From Geodermatophilus obscurus DSM 43160 (GTDB taxonomy: Bacteria > Actinomycetota > Actinomycetes > Mycobacteriales > Geodermatophilaceae), in assembly GCF_000025345.1 (NCBI RefSeq), contig NC_013757.1, positions 558,001 through 622,000 on the forward strand: a stretch of 64,000 bases of DNA. The letters are read 5' to 3'. Made by a program: the position numbers and the translations under genes. This document shows, one piece after another, positions 26,893 to 36,339 of this stretch. Positions within the stretch are counted from its first letter, which is position 1, and every line of letters begins with the position of its first letter. The notes below the pieces were generated by a model. It did no database searches. It was not told the DNA's origin and saw nothing but the letters and a program-made list of their open reading frames with translations.

Positions 26893-28005
26893 TCACGACT
26901 TCTCCGTCACACCGGCCGAGTCGAACGTCGCCACCTCGCGCAGCGCCCGCGCCGCGCTGGCGACCAGCGGCAGCGCCAGCAGTGCGCCGGTGCCCTCGCC
27001 CAGGCGCAGGTCCAGCCCCAGCAGCGGCCGCAGGCCCAGGGCCCGCAGCGCGATGCCGTGTCCCGGCTCCGCGGAGGTGTGGCCGGCCAGCGCGTGCTCC
27101 AGCGCCGCCGGGCAGAGCGCGGCCGCGACCAGCGCCGCGGACCCGGCGATCACGCCGTCCAGCAGCACCGGCACCCGCGCTGCCGCGGCACCCAGCACGA
27201 ACCCGGCCAGCGCCGCGTGCTCCAGGCCGCCGACCTCGGCGAGGGCGGCGAGCGCGGCCTCCGGCGTCGACGGCCGCTCGGGCACCCGCGTGGTCGCGCG
27301 GGCGACCACCTCGACCTTGCGGGCCAGCGTCGGGTCGTCCACACCGGTGCCGCGACCGGTGGCAGCGGCCGACGTCGCACCGGTGAACGCGCACACCAGC
27401 GCCGCCGACGCCGTCGTGTTGGTGATCCCCATGTCGCCGGTGACCAGGCAGCTGTGCTCCGCCGCCAGCTCGGTGGCGACCTCGATCCCGACCTCGACCG
27501 CCCGCTGAGCCTCCTCGAGCGTCATGGCCGGGCCGACGGCGAGGTCGTCGGTGCCGTGCCGGACCTTGCGGGACAGCAGCGCCGGGCTCGGCTCGACCGC
27601 GTAGGGCGTCGCGACCCCGACGTCCACCACGACGACGTCGGCACCGAGCTGCGCGGCGAAGGCGTTGACCACCGCACCGCCACGGGCGAAGTTGGCCACC
27701 ATCTGCGCGGTGACCTCCTGCGGCCACGGCGTGACGCCCTGCGCGTGCACCCCGTGGTCGCCGGCGAAGACCGCCACCGCGGCCGGCGTGGGGAGCGGAG
27801 GCGGGCAGGTGCCGGCGGTGCCGGACAGCTGCGCGGCGACGTCCTCCAGCACGCCGAGCGAGCCCGGCGGCTTGGTCATCCGGTCCAGCCGGTCGCGGGC
27901 GGCGCGCTCGGCGGCGGCGTCCCGGGGCGCGATCGCGGCGATCGTGTCGCCCAGCAGGGTGCCGGCGAAGGGGGCGTCGCTGGAGGGGGGCGTGGGGCGG
28001 CTCAG
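26893..28005 (-). CDS. cobT: Nicotinate-nucleotide:dimethylbenzimidazole phosphoribosyltransferase, apparent CTG start
   Basis: The enzyme (370 aa) activates the lower ligand as alpha-ribazole phosphate. Family marks are 'RMTKPPGSLGVLEDVA' (about 46-61), 'VFAGDHGVHAQGVTPWP', 'TGDMGITNTTASAAL' and 'LLDGVIAGSAALVA'. No ATG, GTG or TTG occurs between the upstream cobC stop and Met46, which is too far in to be the start. CTG 28005 lies 5 nt after GAGGAG and overlaps the cobC stop as CTGA, mirroring the GTGA/ATGA overlaps elsewhere in this operon. I therefore propose CTG initiation. Confidence 0.85.
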   Translation of the reverse strand: MSRPTPPSSDAPFAGTLLGDTIAAIAPRDAAAERAARDRLDRMTKPPGSLGVLEDVAAQLSGTAGTCPPPLPTPAAVAVFAGDHGVHAQGVTPWPQEVTAQMVANFARGGAVVNAFAAQLGADVVVVDVGVATPYAVEPSPALLSRKVRHGTDDLAVGPAMTLEEAQRAVEVGIEVATELAAEHSCLVTGDMGITNTTASAALVCAFTGATSAAATGRGTGVDDPTLARKVEVVARATTRVPERPSTPEAALAALAEVGGLEHAALAGFVLGAAAARVPVLLDGVIAGSAALVAAALCPAALEHALAGHTSAEPGHGIALRALGLRPLLGLDLRLGEGTGALLALPLVASAARALREVATFDSAGVTEKS

Positions 28006-29069
28006 CGGATCTCCTCGGGGATGCGGGGCAGGTCCCGGAACGCCGGTGTCACGGGGAGCGCAGGGTCCAGGATGGCAGCGAGGTCGGCGGCGAAGGCCAC
28101 CGAGGTGGCGGGATCGCGGACGGCGACCCGCAGGTGGTCGGGGGACAGCCCGGGGAAGGTGTCGCCGCGGCGCACCGCCCAGCCCCGGTCCCGCAGCGCC
28201 GCTCGCACCCGCGCGCCGTCCGGCACCCGCAGCAGCACGAACGACGACCGCGGCGCCGCGACGACCTCGACAACCGGCGGCAGCGCGGCCAGCAACGCGG
28301 CTCGATCCCCGGTCAGCGCGCGCGCCGCCGCCTCGGCCTCGGCGCGTGCCGCGGGGGTGGTGCAGGCGACGAGCGCGGCCAGCGCCGGGGTGGACACCGG
28401 CCAGTGCGGCTGCTGCGTGGCCAGCGCCGCGACCAGCTCCGGTGGGCCGAGCGCGTAGCCGACCCGGAGGCCGGCGAGCCCCCACGTCTTGGTCAGGCTG
28501 CGAACCACGAGCAGCCCGGGCAGGTCGCGCCGCCCGGCCAGGGACGCCGGTTCACCGGGCACGGTGTCGGCGAACGCCTCGTCGACCAGCAGCACCCGCC
28601 CCGGCCGGGCCAGCGCGGCGACGTCCTCGGCCGGGTGCAGCACCGACGTCGGGTTGGTCGGGTTGCCCAGCACCACCAGGTCGGCGTCCTCCGGGACGTC
28701 CCGCAGCAGGTACCCGGGCGGCTCGAGCAGCAGCCGTTCGACCGGGTGCCCGGCGGCGCGCAGCGCGGCCTCCGGCTCGGTGAACGACGGGTGGACGACG
28801 ACCGCCCGGCCCGGCTGCACCGCCCGCGCCAGCAGGGTGAACGCCTCGGCGGCGCCGGCGGTGAGCAGCACCTCGTCGGCCGGCCGGCCGTGCGCGGCGG
28901 CGACCGCGGCGCGGGCCGGGCGCGCGTCGGGGTACGCGGCGGCGTCGTCGAGCGCCTCGTGCAGGACGGCGCGCAGCCACGACGGCGGCGTCCCGGCGCG
29001 CACGTTGACCGCGAGGTCGACCAGGCCCGGGGCGAGCTCGGCGTCCCCGTGGTGGTCGAGATCCGTCAC
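28002..29069 (-). CDS. cobC: Threonine-phosphate decarboxylase-like aminotransferase (CobC)
   Basis: This PLP-dependent fold-type I enzyme (355 aa) has 'VLGNPTNPTSVL', 'LLVDEAFADTVPGE' and the PLP lysine in 'RSLTKTWGLAGLRVGY'. It resembles histidinol-phosphate aminotransferase, but within a cobalamin operon it is the CobC/CobD-type enzyme that supplies (R)-1-amino-2-propanol phosphate for the nucleotide loop. GTG 29069 overlaps the cobE stop as GTGA; GTG 29078 is the alternative. Confidence 0.88.
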   Translation of the reverse strand: MTDLDHHGDAELAPGLVDLAVNVRAGTPPSWLRAVLHEALDDAAAYPDARPARAAVAAAHGRPADEVLLTAGAAEAFTLLARAVQPGRAVVVHPSFTEPEAALRAAGHPVERLLLEPPGYLLRDVPEDADLVVLGNPTNPTSVLHPAEDVAALARPGRVLLVDEAFADTVPGEPASLAGRRDLPGLLVVRSLTKTWGLAGLRVGYALGPPELVAALATQQPHWPVSTPALAALVACTTPAARAEAEAAARALTGDRAALLAALPPVVEVVAAPRSSFVLLRVPDGARVRAALRDRGWAVRRGDTFPGLSPDHLRVAVRDPATSVAFAADLAAILDPALPVTPAFRDLPRIPEEIR

Positions 29070-29488
29070 GCTGTCCACGGTTCGCTCCCGCGGGGCGCTC
29101 CGCTCCTCGCTCGTACCTCGCTGCGATGCTCACGCCCCTGTCCGCTCACGGCGACCGCCACGGTCACCCGGCCGACGACCGTGCGGCCCACCAGCAGCGT
29201 CCCGCCGTCCAGCAGCGCCGCGGCCTCGGCCACCGACGGCGTCCCGACGGCCGCGGCCACCCGGGAGGACGGCGACGGCACCGTGACGGCGGCCAGCGCG
29301 GCGGCAGGGTGCCCGGTGACCGGCCAGCCCCGGGCGACCGCCGCCTCGACCAGGCCGGGCTCGGCGGCGCGGGCGTCGAGGGTGGCCAGCCGCACGCCCT
29401 CCGCGCCGGCGGGCAGGACGGCGTCGACGGCGGCCAGCACCTCGTCGACGCTCACCCCCGGTCGCGCGCCGATGCCCACGACGATCAC
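29066..29488 (-). CDS. cobE: CobE/CbiG C-terminal domain protein
   Basis: The 140-residue protein begins '[20 protein letters not shown]', the CobE/CbiG_C signature. It continues with '[17 protein letters not shown]' and '[20 protein letters not shown]' and matches the stand-alone CobE length. CobE binds precorrin intermediates in the aerobic pathway; the related CbiG domain opens the delta-lactone in the anaerobic route. The C-terminal 25 residues look like low-complexity tail. Start GTG 29488 overlaps the cbiO stop. Confidence 0.8.
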   Translation of the reverse strand: MIVVGIGARPGVSVDEVLAAVDAVLPAGAEGVRLATLDARAAEPGLVEAAVARGWPVTGHPAAALAAVTVPSPSSRVAAAVGTPSVAEAAALLDGGTLLVGRTVVGRVTVAVAVSGQGREHRSEVRARSGAPRGSEPWTA

Positions 29489-30324
29489 GGGGTCACCCCC
29501 TCGGGCAACGCGGCCAGCAGCGAGGCGACGTCGCGGGGGAGGGCGCCGTCGGGCAACAGGCCGAGCGAGCGCAGCCGGGCACCGACGGTCAGCGCCCACG
29601 GCCGGTCGAGCCGGGCGCGGGCGAGCAGCGCGTCGTCGGCCAGCACCTCGGCGGGCGCGCCCTGCACCACCGCGCGGTCGACGACGACGGCCACGTCGTC
29701 GGCCCAGCGCAGCGCCAGGTCGACGTCGTGGGTGCTCATGACGACGGTCGACCCCGACGCCCGCAGCCGCTCGAGCGCGGCCAGCGCCTCGGCCACCGCC
29801 GACGGGTCGAGCCCGGCGGTGGGCTCGTCGAGCAGCAGCACGCACGGCCGCATCGCCACCGCGCCGGCGATCGCGACCCGCTTGCGCTCGCCGTAGGAGA
29901 GTTGGTGGGTGGGCCGGCCGGCCAGGTGCCCGACGCCGAGCAGCGCGAGCGCCTCGGCGACGCGCCCCCGGACGGCGTCCTCGGGCAGGCCCAGGTTGAG
30001 CGGGCCGAAGGAGACGTCCTGGGCGACCGAGGCGCTGAACAGCTGGTCGTCGGGGTCCTGCAGCACCAGCTGCACCTCCTGCCGGTGCGCGCGCAGGCCG
30101 CGGCGGGTGTGCTGCAGCCGCTCCCCGTCCACCGCGACCGTCCCGGCGACCGGCTCCAGCGCCCCGGACAGGCAGCGCAGCAGGGTGGTCTTGCCCGAGC
30201 CGTTGGCTCCGAGCAGCGCCAGCCGGCGCCCGGCCGGCACGGTGAGCGAGGCGCCGTCGAGCACCCGGCGGCCGCGCTCGTAGCCGGCGACCAGCCGCTC
30301 GGCGGTCAGCGTCCGGTGGCTCAT
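29485..30324 (-). CDS. cbiO: Cobalt ECF transporter ATPase
   Basis: The 279-residue ABC ATPase has Walker A 'GANGSGKTT' (39-47), Q-loop '[14 protein letters not shown]', signature '[13 protein letters not shown]', Walker B '[13 protein letters not shown]' and switch His in '[14 protein letters not shown]'. It energises CbiMNQ cobalt uptake. ATG 30324 overlaps the cbiQ stop as ATGA. The extra C-terminal ~50 residues are typical of CbiO. Confidence 0.95.
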   Translation of the reverse strand: MSHRTLTAERLVAGYERGRRVLDGASLTVPAGRRLALLGANGSGKTTLLRCLSGALEPVAGTVAVDGERLQHTRRGLRAHRQEVQLVLQDPDDQLFSASVAQDVSFGPLNLGLPEDAVRGRVAEALALLGVGHLAGRPTHQLSYGERKRVAIAGAVAMRPCVLLLDEPTAGLDPSAVAEALAALERLRASGSTVVMSTHDVDLALRWADDVAVVVDRAVVQGAPAEVLADDALLARARLDRPWALTVGARLRSLGLLPDGALPRDVASLLAALPEGVTP

Positions 30325-31055
30325 GCGGCCAGCCCGACGGCGACGATGGCGGCCAGCCCGGCGGCGGAGGCCGCGAGGAAGGCCCGGGACGACGGCAGCA
30401 CCTCGGGCAGCACCCGCAGGCCCGTCTCCATGCCCCGGCCGGCCAACCCCTCCTGCATGCGGCGGGCGCGGTCCCAGGAGCGGGTGAGCACCGCGGCGGC
30501 CAGCGCGCCGGACGAGCGCCAGCCGCGGGCAGGCGTCGAGTAGCCCATCCGGGCCGTCTGCGCCTCGCGGATGGTGTGCAGGCTCGCCAGCAGCACGAAC
30601 AGCAGCCGGTAGGTGACCGCCGCGACCTCGACCACCGCCGCCGGCACCCGCAGGCCGCGCAGCGCGGGCAGCAGGTCCGACACCGGCGTGGTGGTGGCCA
30701 GCAGCAGCACCGCGGCGCTGCCGGCTAGCGCGTGCCCGGCGAGCGAGCCGGCGCGGGCGGCGGCGTCCGGCGCCCAGCCCAGGCCACCGGTGCCCACGGT
30801 GACCACCGAGGTCAGCGCGCCGACGGCGATGAACGCCAGTGGCCAGCGCACCGCCCGGCCGAACGTGCGGGCGGGCACCCGGGCCGGGCCGAGCGCGAGG
30901 ACGACCGCGGTGAGACCGACCAGCACGCTCCCCGGCCAGGCCGGCAGCGCCAGCGCGCACCCGACCAGGCCACCGCAGAGCAGCAGCTTGTCGGCGGGGG
31001 AGCGGCGGCGCCAGGCGCTGGCCCAGGCCGCGTCGTCCACGGCGAGCCCGGTCAT
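30321..31055 (-). CDS. cbiQ: Cobalt ECF transporter T component
   Basis: The 244-residue membrane protein has five to six hydrophobic segments. The conserved cytoplasmic coupling helices of EcfT/CbiQ are recognisable near '[23 protein letters not shown]' and '[23 protein letters not shown]', the second an RAxxMxxAMxxRG-like motif. It links the CbiO ATPase to the substrate-binding CbiM/CbiN. An 88-bp gap carrying a large hairpin separates it from cbiN upstream. Confidence 0.92.
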   Translation of the reverse strand: MTGLAVDDAAWASAWRRRSPADKLLLCGGLVGCALALPAWPGSVLVGLTAVVLALGPARVPARTFGRAVRWPLAFIAVGALTSVVTVGTGGLGWAPDAAARAGSLAGHALAGSAAVLLLATTTPVSDLLPALRGLRVPAAVVEVAAVTYRLLFVLLASLHTIREAQTARMGYSTPARGWRSSGALAAAVLTRSWDRARRMQEGLAGRGMETGLRVLPEVLPSSRAFLAASAAGLAAIVAVGLAA

Positions 31056-31068
31056 GCCGGACCGTCCA

Positions 31069-31127
31069 TGACCACCGTCGGGTGGCTGCCGACACGCCGC
31101 GGGAGGACGACCACCCGACGGTGGTCA
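31069..31127. repeat. Large inverted repeat between cbiN and cbiQ
   Basis: 31069-31085 and 31111-31127 form a perfect 17-bp stem (left arm TGACCACCGTCGGGTGG) around a 25-nt loop containing CTGCCGACACGCCG. The same loop sequence and a related stem recur at 33512-33570 in the cobO-cobB gap. Confidence 0.85.
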
Positions 31128-31143
31128 CGGCCGACGGAGGCGC

Positions 31144-31449
31144 TCACGTCCCGCCGTCCTCCCGCGAGCGCTCGGCCAGCCGACGGCCGCGCAGCCGGCC
31201 GAGCACGTAGCCGAGCACCCCGCCGCCGAGCGCCGCCTGCAACGCGAACAGCCCGGACTCCACCTCGGCCGACGACGGCGAGAACACCGACTCGAACCAC
31301 GGCTGCGCGCCCTGCTCCTCGGCGAGCTCGGCGGCCGTGGCGTCGGTGCCGGCGAACTCCGCCGTCCCGCCGTCGAGGACCAGCGGCAGCGCGACCAGCG
31401 CCAGCACGCCGAGGACCAGCAGCGCGGTCACCAGCCGGGAGCGGGTCAC
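31144..31449 (-). CDS. cbiN: Cobalt transport protein CbiN
   Basis: The 101-residue protein has an N-terminal helix ('[20 protein letters not shown]'), an acidic extracytoplasmic loop with '[20 protein letters not shown]' and a C-terminal helix '[16 protein letters not shown]'. This is the two-helix CbiN layout with its PWF/ESxLFALQA core. CbiN assists CbiM in loading Co2+. GTG 31449 overlaps the cbiM stop. Confidence 0.9.
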   Translation of the reverse strand: MTRSRLVTALLVLGVLALVALPLVLDGGTAEFAGTDATAAELAEEQGAQPWFESVFSPSSAEVESGLFALQAALGGGVLGYVLGRLRGRRLAERSREDGGT

Positions 31450-32126
31450 CGGGTCGGCTCCGGCGCAGCCGCCAGCAGGCCGAGGCGTTCCAGCTCGGGG
31501 CGGGCGTTCACGGTGAGCGTCCGAAACAGCAGCACGCCCAGCAGCCCCTCGCCGACCGCCAACGGCACCTGGGTCAGCGCGAAGACGGAGAGGAACTTGA
31601 CCAGCGCGCCGGCGACCCCGGTCTCGGCGTCGGGCAGGGCGAGGGCGAGCTGCCCGGCCGTCGTGACGTAGGTCGCGAGGTCGGCGACGGCCATCGCGGC
31701 GAACACCCCGGGGAGCAGCCCGCCGCCCAGCCGGCGGACCAGCCGGTAGGCGCCGTAACCGGCCCACGGCCCGACCACCGCCATGGCGAAGGCGTTGGCG
31801 CCCAGCGTGGTCAGCCCGCCGTGCGCCAGCAGCAGCGCCTGGAACAGCAGCACGATGGTGCCGAGCAGCGCCATCACCGGCGGCCGGAACAGCACCGCGC
31901 CGGCCCCGGTGCCGGTGGGGTGGCTGGAGCTGCCGGTGAACGAGGGCAGCTTCACCGCGCTCAGCACGAAGGTGAACGCGCCGGCCGCGCCGAGCAGCAG
32001 CGTGTTCTCCGGGCGCTCGCGCACCTCGGTGACCACCTGCCGGGCTCCGTGGACGACGAAGGGCGCGGCGGCCAGCGTCCAGCCGACCGCGTGCGTCGCC
32101 GGCAGGAACCCCTCAGCGATGTGCAT
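31446..32126 (-). CDS. cbiM: Cobalt ECF transporter S component
   Basis: The 226-residue membrane protein begins MHIAEGFLP. The N-terminal Met-His2 amino-terminal copper/nickel-like site is the metal-binding determinant of CbiM. It also has '[15 protein letters not shown]'. About six to seven helices follow. It confers cobalt specificity on the CbiMNQO transporter. Its start overlaps the end of cobB by 14 bp. Confidence 0.95.
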   Translation of the reverse strand: MHIAEGFLPATHAVGWTLAAAPFVVHGARQVVTEVRERPENTLLLGAAGAFTFVLSAVKLPSFTGSSSHPTGTGAGAVLFRPPVMALLGTIVLLFQALLLAHGGLTTLGANAFAMAVVGPWAGYGAYRLVRRLGGGLLPGVFAAMAVADLATYVTTAGQLALALPDAETGVAGALVKFLSVFALTQVPLAVGEGLLGVLLFRTLTVNARPELERLGLLAAAPEPTR

Positions 32127-33498
32127 GCCGTGCCCCTTCCGGAAGAGCTGCCGCCGCGCAGGCGGCCGCGAACCGCTCGGCCAGGGCCGGGGACCCGGCC
32201 CAGTTCAGGTGCAGGTAGGACGCGTGCACGCTCCCGCTCACGAACCCCTCCGGCTCCGCTCCCGCCCACCGCCAGGCCGGCGCGGACCCGGCGGCCGGGG
32301 TGGTGACCGTGCGGTGGAACTCGTGGCCGCGCACCCGGGTGCCGCCCGGCGCGAGCACCGAGTCGCTGAGCGCGACGGCCTCGCGGTAGCCGAGGGTCAG
32401 CCGCGCGGACATGACCGCGTCCGTGGCGAGGACGCCGCACATCGGGACGCCGTCCAGGCTCCGGGCCAGGTACAGCAGGCCGGCGCACTCGGCAGCGACC
32501 GGGGCGCCCCGGGCGGCGAGCGCGGCGACGTCCGCCCGCAGCGAATCGTTCGCCGAGAGGTCCGCGGCGTGCACCTCGGGGAACCCGCCGCCGACCACCA
32601 GGCCCGTCGTCCCCTCGGGGAGCGCCTCGTCGCGCAGCGGGTCGACGGTCACCACCTCGGCACCGGCGGCCTCGAGCAGCTCGGTGTTCTCCGCGTAGCC
32701 GAAGGTGAAGGCAGCACCGCCGGCGACGGCGATCCGCGGCCGGCGCTCGACCGGGGTGACCTCCGCGGCGGGGTCCCACGGGACGGCGTCCAGGGCCGGC
32801 GCGGTGCGGGCCAGCCGCAGGACGGCGTCCAGGTCGACCGCGCCGGCGACCACCTCGCCGAGCCGGCCGACGGTGGCCAGCGCCTCGGCCGAGCGCTCGG
32901 CGGCGGGCACCAGGCCCAGGTGCCGCGACGGCGTGCCGAGGGCCTCCATGCGGCGGACCGCGCCCAGCACCGGCACGCCGGAGCCGCCGAGGGCCTCGCG
33001 CAGGATCTCCTCGTGCCGGTCGCTGCCGACCCGGTTGAGCACCACGCCGCCGAGCCGCACCGTCGGGTCGTAGGTGGCGAACCCGTGCACCAGCGCGGCC
33101 ACGCTCTGCGCCTGCGCCGAGGCGTCGACGACCAGCACCACCGGCGCGCGCAGCAGCCGGGCCACGTGCGCGGTGGAGGCGAAGCCCGGCTCCAGGCCCG
33201 GCCGTGTAGCGCCGTCGAACAGGCCCATGACCCCCTCGACGACGGCGACGTCGGCGCCGCGGGCCCCGTGCAGGAACAGCGGGACGACCCGCTCCTCGCC
33301 GACCAGCACCGCGTCGAGGTTGCGCCCGGGCCGCCCCGCGGCGAGGCCGGTGTAGCCCGGGTCGATGTAATCGGGGCCGACCTTGTGCGGCGAGACGGTC
33401 AGGCCGCGGGCGGCGAGCGCGGCGACCAGGCCGGTGGCGACCGACGTCTTGCCCGCGTTGCTCGACGGCGCGGCGACGACCACGCGCGGCAGGGTCAC
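32113..33498 (-). CDS. cobB: Cobyrinate/hydrogenobyrinate a,c-diamide synthase
   Basis: The 461-residue glutamine amidotransferase has an N-terminal dethiobiotin-synthetase-like ATPase ('[15 protein letters not shown]', '[12 protein letters not shown]', '[10 protein letters not shown]') and a C-terminal class I GATase domain with nucleophile Cys in '[13 protein letters not shown]'. It amidates the a and c side chains of the corrin ring using ATP and glutamine. With CobG in the genome the substrate is probably hydrogenobyrinate. An 85-bp gap with a hairpin precedes it. Confidence 0.95.
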   Translation of the reverse strand: MTLPRVVVAAPSSNAGKTSVATGLVAALAARGLTVSPHKVGPDYIDPGYTGLAAGRPGRNLDAVLVGEERVVPLFLHGARGADVAVVEGVMGLFDGATRPGLEPGFASTAHVARLLRAPVVLVVDASAQAQSVAALVHGFATYDPTVRLGGVVLNRVGSDRHEEILREALGGSGVPVLGAVRRMEALGTPSRHLGLVPAAERSAEALATVGRLGEVVAGAVDLDAVLRLARTAPALDAVPWDPAAEVTPVERRPRIAVAGGAAFTFGYAENTELLEAAGAEVVTVDPLRDEALPEGTTGLVVGGGFPEVHAADLSANDSLRADVAALAARGAPVAAECAGLLYLARSLDGVPMCGVLATDAVMSARLTLGYREAVALSDSVLAPGGTRVRGHEFHRTVTTPAAGSAPAWRWAGAEPEGFVSGSVHASYLHLNWAGSPALAERFAAACAAAALPEGARHAHR

Positions 33499-33511
33499 GG
33501 GCGGCCCTCCG

Positions 33512-33570
33512 TGATCATCGGCGGGTGGCTGCCGACACGCCGGACGCGGGCAGCCACCCGCCGACGGTCA
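33512..33570. repeat. Large inverted repeat between cobO and cobB
   Basis: 33519-33533 and 33549-33563 form a perfect 15-bp stem (CGGCGGGTGGCTGCC) that extends imperfectly outward (TGATCAT against ACGGTCA). It shares GGGTGGCTGCCGACACGCCG with the 31069-31127 element. Confidence 0.85.
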
Positions 33571-33583
33571 CGGCGCACCGCGT

Positions 33584-34198
33584 TCACCACTCGATCCCCC
33601 GCTGGCCCTTCTGGCCGGCGTCCATCGGGTGCTTGACCTTGGTCATCTCGACGACCAGGTCCGCCGCCTCGACGAGTGCCCGCGGCGCGTCCCGCCCGGT
33701 GATCACCACGTGCTGGTTGCCCGGGCGGTTCGTCAGCGTCTCCACGACCTCATCGACGTCGACCCAACCCCACTTCAGCGGGTAGGTGAACTCGTCGAGC
33801 ACGTAGAAGCGGTGCGCCTCGGCGGCGAGGTCGCGCTTGATCTGCGCCCAGCCCTCGGCGGCGTCGGCAGCGTGGTCGACCTCGGTGCCCTGACGGCGCG
33901 ACCAGCTCCAGCCCGACCCCATCTTGTGCCAGACCACCGGCCCGCCCTCGCCGGTCTGCTCGTGCAGCCGGCCCAGGGCGGTCAGCGCGTTCTCCTCGCC
34001 GACCCGCCACTTCGCGCTCTTGACGAACTGGTAGACCGCGATCGACCAGCCCTGGTTCCACGCCCGCATCGCCATGCCGAACGCGGCGGTGGACTTGCCC
34101 TTCATCTCCCCGGTGTGGACGGCGAGCAGCGGCCGGTTGCGCCGCTGTCTCGTCGTCAGCCCGTCCTGCGGGACGACCGAGACCTGTCCCTGGGGCAC
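33584..34198 (-). CDS. cobO: Cob(I)yrinic acid a,c-diamide adenosyltransferase
   Basis: The 204-residue protein has ATP-binding loop 'GEMKGKSTAAFGMAMRA' (30-46), 'KWRVGEENAL' and 'FYVLDEFTYPLKWGWVD', typical of the CobO/BtuR family. It transfers the adenosyl group of ATP to Co(I) corrinoids. GTG 34198 is used; the region upstream is the repeat-bearing gap after the chelatase gene. Confidence 0.95.
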   Translation of the reverse strand: MPQGQVSVVPQDGLTTRQRRNRPLLAVHTGEMKGKSTAAFGMAMRAWNQGWSIAVYQFVKSAKWRVGEENALTALGRLHEQTGEGGPVVWHKMGSGWSWSRRQGTEVDHAADAAEGWAQIKRDLAAEAHRFYVLDEFTYPLKWGWVDVDEVVETLTNRPGNQHVVITGRDAPRALVEAADLVVEMTKVKHPMDAGQKGQRGIEW

Positions 34199-34274
34199 TA
34201 GTCCTCCTCGCTGGCGCTCGTCGGCCGAGTGCCTCGGGGCGCTGTGCTCACCGGTGAGCTCGCACGCTCGCTCA
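34199..34274. repeat. Intercistronic repeat between the chelatase gene and cobO
   Basis: It contains CTCCTCGCTGGCGCTCGTCG, the palindrome GCTCACCGGTGAGC (34246-34259) and GTGAGCTCGCACGCTCGCTC. It is closely related to the cobT-cobA gap, 7.4 kb away in the same operon. Confidence 0.65.
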
Positions 34275-36299
34275 CTAGGCGACCTCCCGCAGCGAGCGCA
34301 CCGTGGCGGCCAGCGACTCGGCGGCCAGCTCCTCCAGGCGCAGGGTCTGCGCGCCCAGCGCCGTCCCGAGCGCGCCGGCCAGCCCGAGGCGCACCGGGCC
34401 GGACTCGCAGTCGACGACGACGGCCGCCGTCCCCTGCGCCGCCAGCAGTGCTGCGGCGGCGTGCGCGTCGGCGACGGCGGCGGACCCGCGCGCACCGGTG
34501 GCCCGCCCGTCGGTGACGACGACGAGCAGCGGGCGGCGCTGCGCGTCGCGGACCCGCTCGACCCGCAGCGTCTCGTGCGCTCGCAGCAGCCCGGCGGCGA
34601 GCGGGGTGCGCCCGCCGGTGGGCAGCGCGGTGAGCCGGGCCGCGGCGGCCTCCACCGACCAGGTCGGCGGCAGCGCCAGCTCGGCCTCGGCGCCGCGGAA
34701 GGTGACCAGGCCGACCTTGTCCCGCCGTTGGTAGGCGTCGAGCAGCAGCGAGAGCACGGCGCCCTTGACCGCGGTCATCCGCGAGCGGGAGCCCATCGAG
34801 CCGCTGGCGTCGACGACGAAGAGCACGAGGTTGCCCTCCCGGCCCTCCAGGACGGCCTGGCGCAGGTCCTCCCGGGCGATCCGCAGTCCCGGGCCGGTGC
34901 GGCCGCGGGCGACCTGGTGCGGCGCGGCGGCGAGCACGGTGCCGGTCAGGTGCAGCCGGGTGACCGTGCCGCTCGGGCGGGTCGCGCCGACGACGCGGCC
35001 GCGGTCGCCTCGTGCCCGCGAGCGCCGGCCGGCCACGCCCGCGCCGATGCCGGGCACCTCGAGGCGGCGGGTGCGGAACGGGTCGCCGGGCGCCACCGCG
35101 GCGCGGTCGGGGGCCGGGGCGGCCTCGGCGGAGCCGCCACCCTCCCCGCGGGGTGCCGTCGAGGGAGGGGACGACCCGGTGCCGTCGTCGGCGCCCGGGG
35201 CCTCCGGCGCACCGCCGTCCCCAGACGGGCCGAGCGGCGGGGGAGGCGGGGTGCCGCCGCCGTCGTCCGGGCCCTCGGGCGGGTCGTCGTCGGGGCGGGC
35301 GTCGTCGAGCGCCTGCTCGAGGGTCTCCTCGTCCAGACCGGGCGCGTCGAACGGGTTGCGGCGCCGGCGGTGCGGGAGGGCCAGCCGGGCGGCCACCCGG
35401 ACGTCGTCCTCGGTGACCTCGTCCCGGCCGCACCAGGCGGCGTGCGCGATCGCGGCGCGGGCGGTGACCAGGTCTGCGCGCAGCCCGTCGACGTCGAACG
35501 CCGCGCACACGGCGGTCACCTGGCGCAGCGCGTCGTCGGAGAGGACGACGTGCGGCAGGCGGGCGCGGGCCTCGGCGATCCGGCGCGCCAGCCCGGCCTC
35601 CTCGTCGGCCCACGACGCAGCGAACCCGGCCGGGTCGGCGTCGTGGGCGAACCGGCGGCGCACCACCTCGGCGCGCTCGACCGGGTCGCGCGGCGCGGCC
35701 ACCTCCACGGTGAGCCCGAAGCGGTCGAGCAGCTGCGGGCGCAGCTCGCCCTCCTCGGGGTTCATCGTCCCGACCAGCAGGAACCGCGCAGCGTGCCGCA
35801 CCGAGACGCCCTCGCGCTCGACGTAGGCGGTGCCCAGCGCGGCGGCGTCCAGCAGCAGGTCGACGAGGTGGTCGTGCAGCAGGTTGACCTCGTCGACGTA
35901 GAGCACGCCGCGGTGCGCCGCGGCCAGCAGCCCGGGCTCGAAGGCCTTCACGCCCTCGGTGAGCGCCCGCTCGAGGTCCAGCGAGCCGACGACGCGGTCC
36001 TCCGAGGCGCCCACCGGCAGCTCGACCAGCCGCGCCGGGCGGGTGGAGCCCGGGGCGCCGGCGTCGTGCGGGCCGTCGGGGCAGGCCGGGTCCGGGGCGG
36101 CGGGGTCGCAGGCGAAGCGGCACCCGGCGACGACGTCCACCGGGGGCAGCACGGCGGACAGCGCGCGCACCGTCGTCGACTTCGCCGTTCCCTTCTCGCC
36201 GCGGACGAGCACGCCGCCGACGGCGGGGGAGACGGCGTTGAGCAGCAGGGCGAGCCGCATGTCGTCCATGCCGACGACGGCGCCGAAGGGGTACGTCAT
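34275..36299 (-). CDS. ChlI/ChlD fusion, putative cobaltochelatase subunit
   Basis: The 674-residue protein joins an AAA+ ChlI-like domain (Walker A 'GEKGTAKST' 34-42, 'GVLYVDEVNLLHDHLVD') to an acidic Pro/Gly/Asp linker (about 340-430) and a C-terminal von Willebrand factor A domain with MIDAS D497-A-S-G-S501. This is the Mg-chelatase I/D layout. In cobalamin operons it is taken to drive Co2+ insertion with the large CobN subunit, which is not in this window. It is the first gene of the operon. Its Shine-Dalgarno (GGGGAGAGGA) is flanked by GGGG/CCCC that could hide it under riboswitch control. Confidence 0.9.
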   Translation of the reverse strand: MTYPFGAVVGMDDMRLALLLNAVSPAVGGVLVRGEKGTAKSTTVRALSAVLPPVDVVAGCRFACDPAAPDPACPDGPHDAGAPGSTRPARLVELPVGASEDRVVGSLDLERALTEGVKAFEPGLLAAAHRGVLYVDEVNLLHDHLVDLLLDAAALGTAYVEREGVSVRHAARFLLVGTMNPEEGELRPQLLDRFGLTVEVAAPRDPVERAEVVRRRFAHDADPAGFAASWADEEAGLARRIAEARARLPHVVLSDDALRQVTAVCAAFDVDGLRADLVTARAAIAHAAWCGRDEVTEDDVRVAARLALPHRRRRNPFDAPGLDEETLEQALDDARPDDDPPEGPDDGGGTPPPPPLGPSGDGGAPEAPGADDGTGSSPPSTAPRGEGGGSAEAAPAPDRAAVAPGDPFRTRRLEVPGIGAGVAGRRSRARGDRGRVVGATRPSGTVTRLHLTGTVLAAAPHQVARGRTGPGLRIAREDLRQAVLEGREGNLVLFVVDASGSMGSRSRMTAVKGAVLSLLLDAYQRRDKVGLVTFRGAEAELALPPTWSVEAAAARLTALPTGGRTPLAAGLLRAHETLRVERVRDAQRRPLLVVVTDGRATGARGSAAVADAHAAAALLAAQGTAAVVVDCESGPVRLGLAGALGTALGAQTLRLEELAAESLAATVRSLREVA

Positions 36300-36339
36300 G
36301 CGGGGGCACGGATCCTCTCCCCGGGTGTCCACGCCCGGA

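Noticed and set aside
28006..28485. Extension of cobT upstream into the cobC coding region (530-codon frame)
   Set aside because: The extra 160 residues are a shadow of cobC and lack any CobT similarity; CobT length is complete from CTG 28005.
30325..31128. Extension of cbiO upstream (547-codon frame)
   Set aside because: It is a shadow of cbiQ. The ABC ATPase begins at MSHRTL with a 4-bp overlap.
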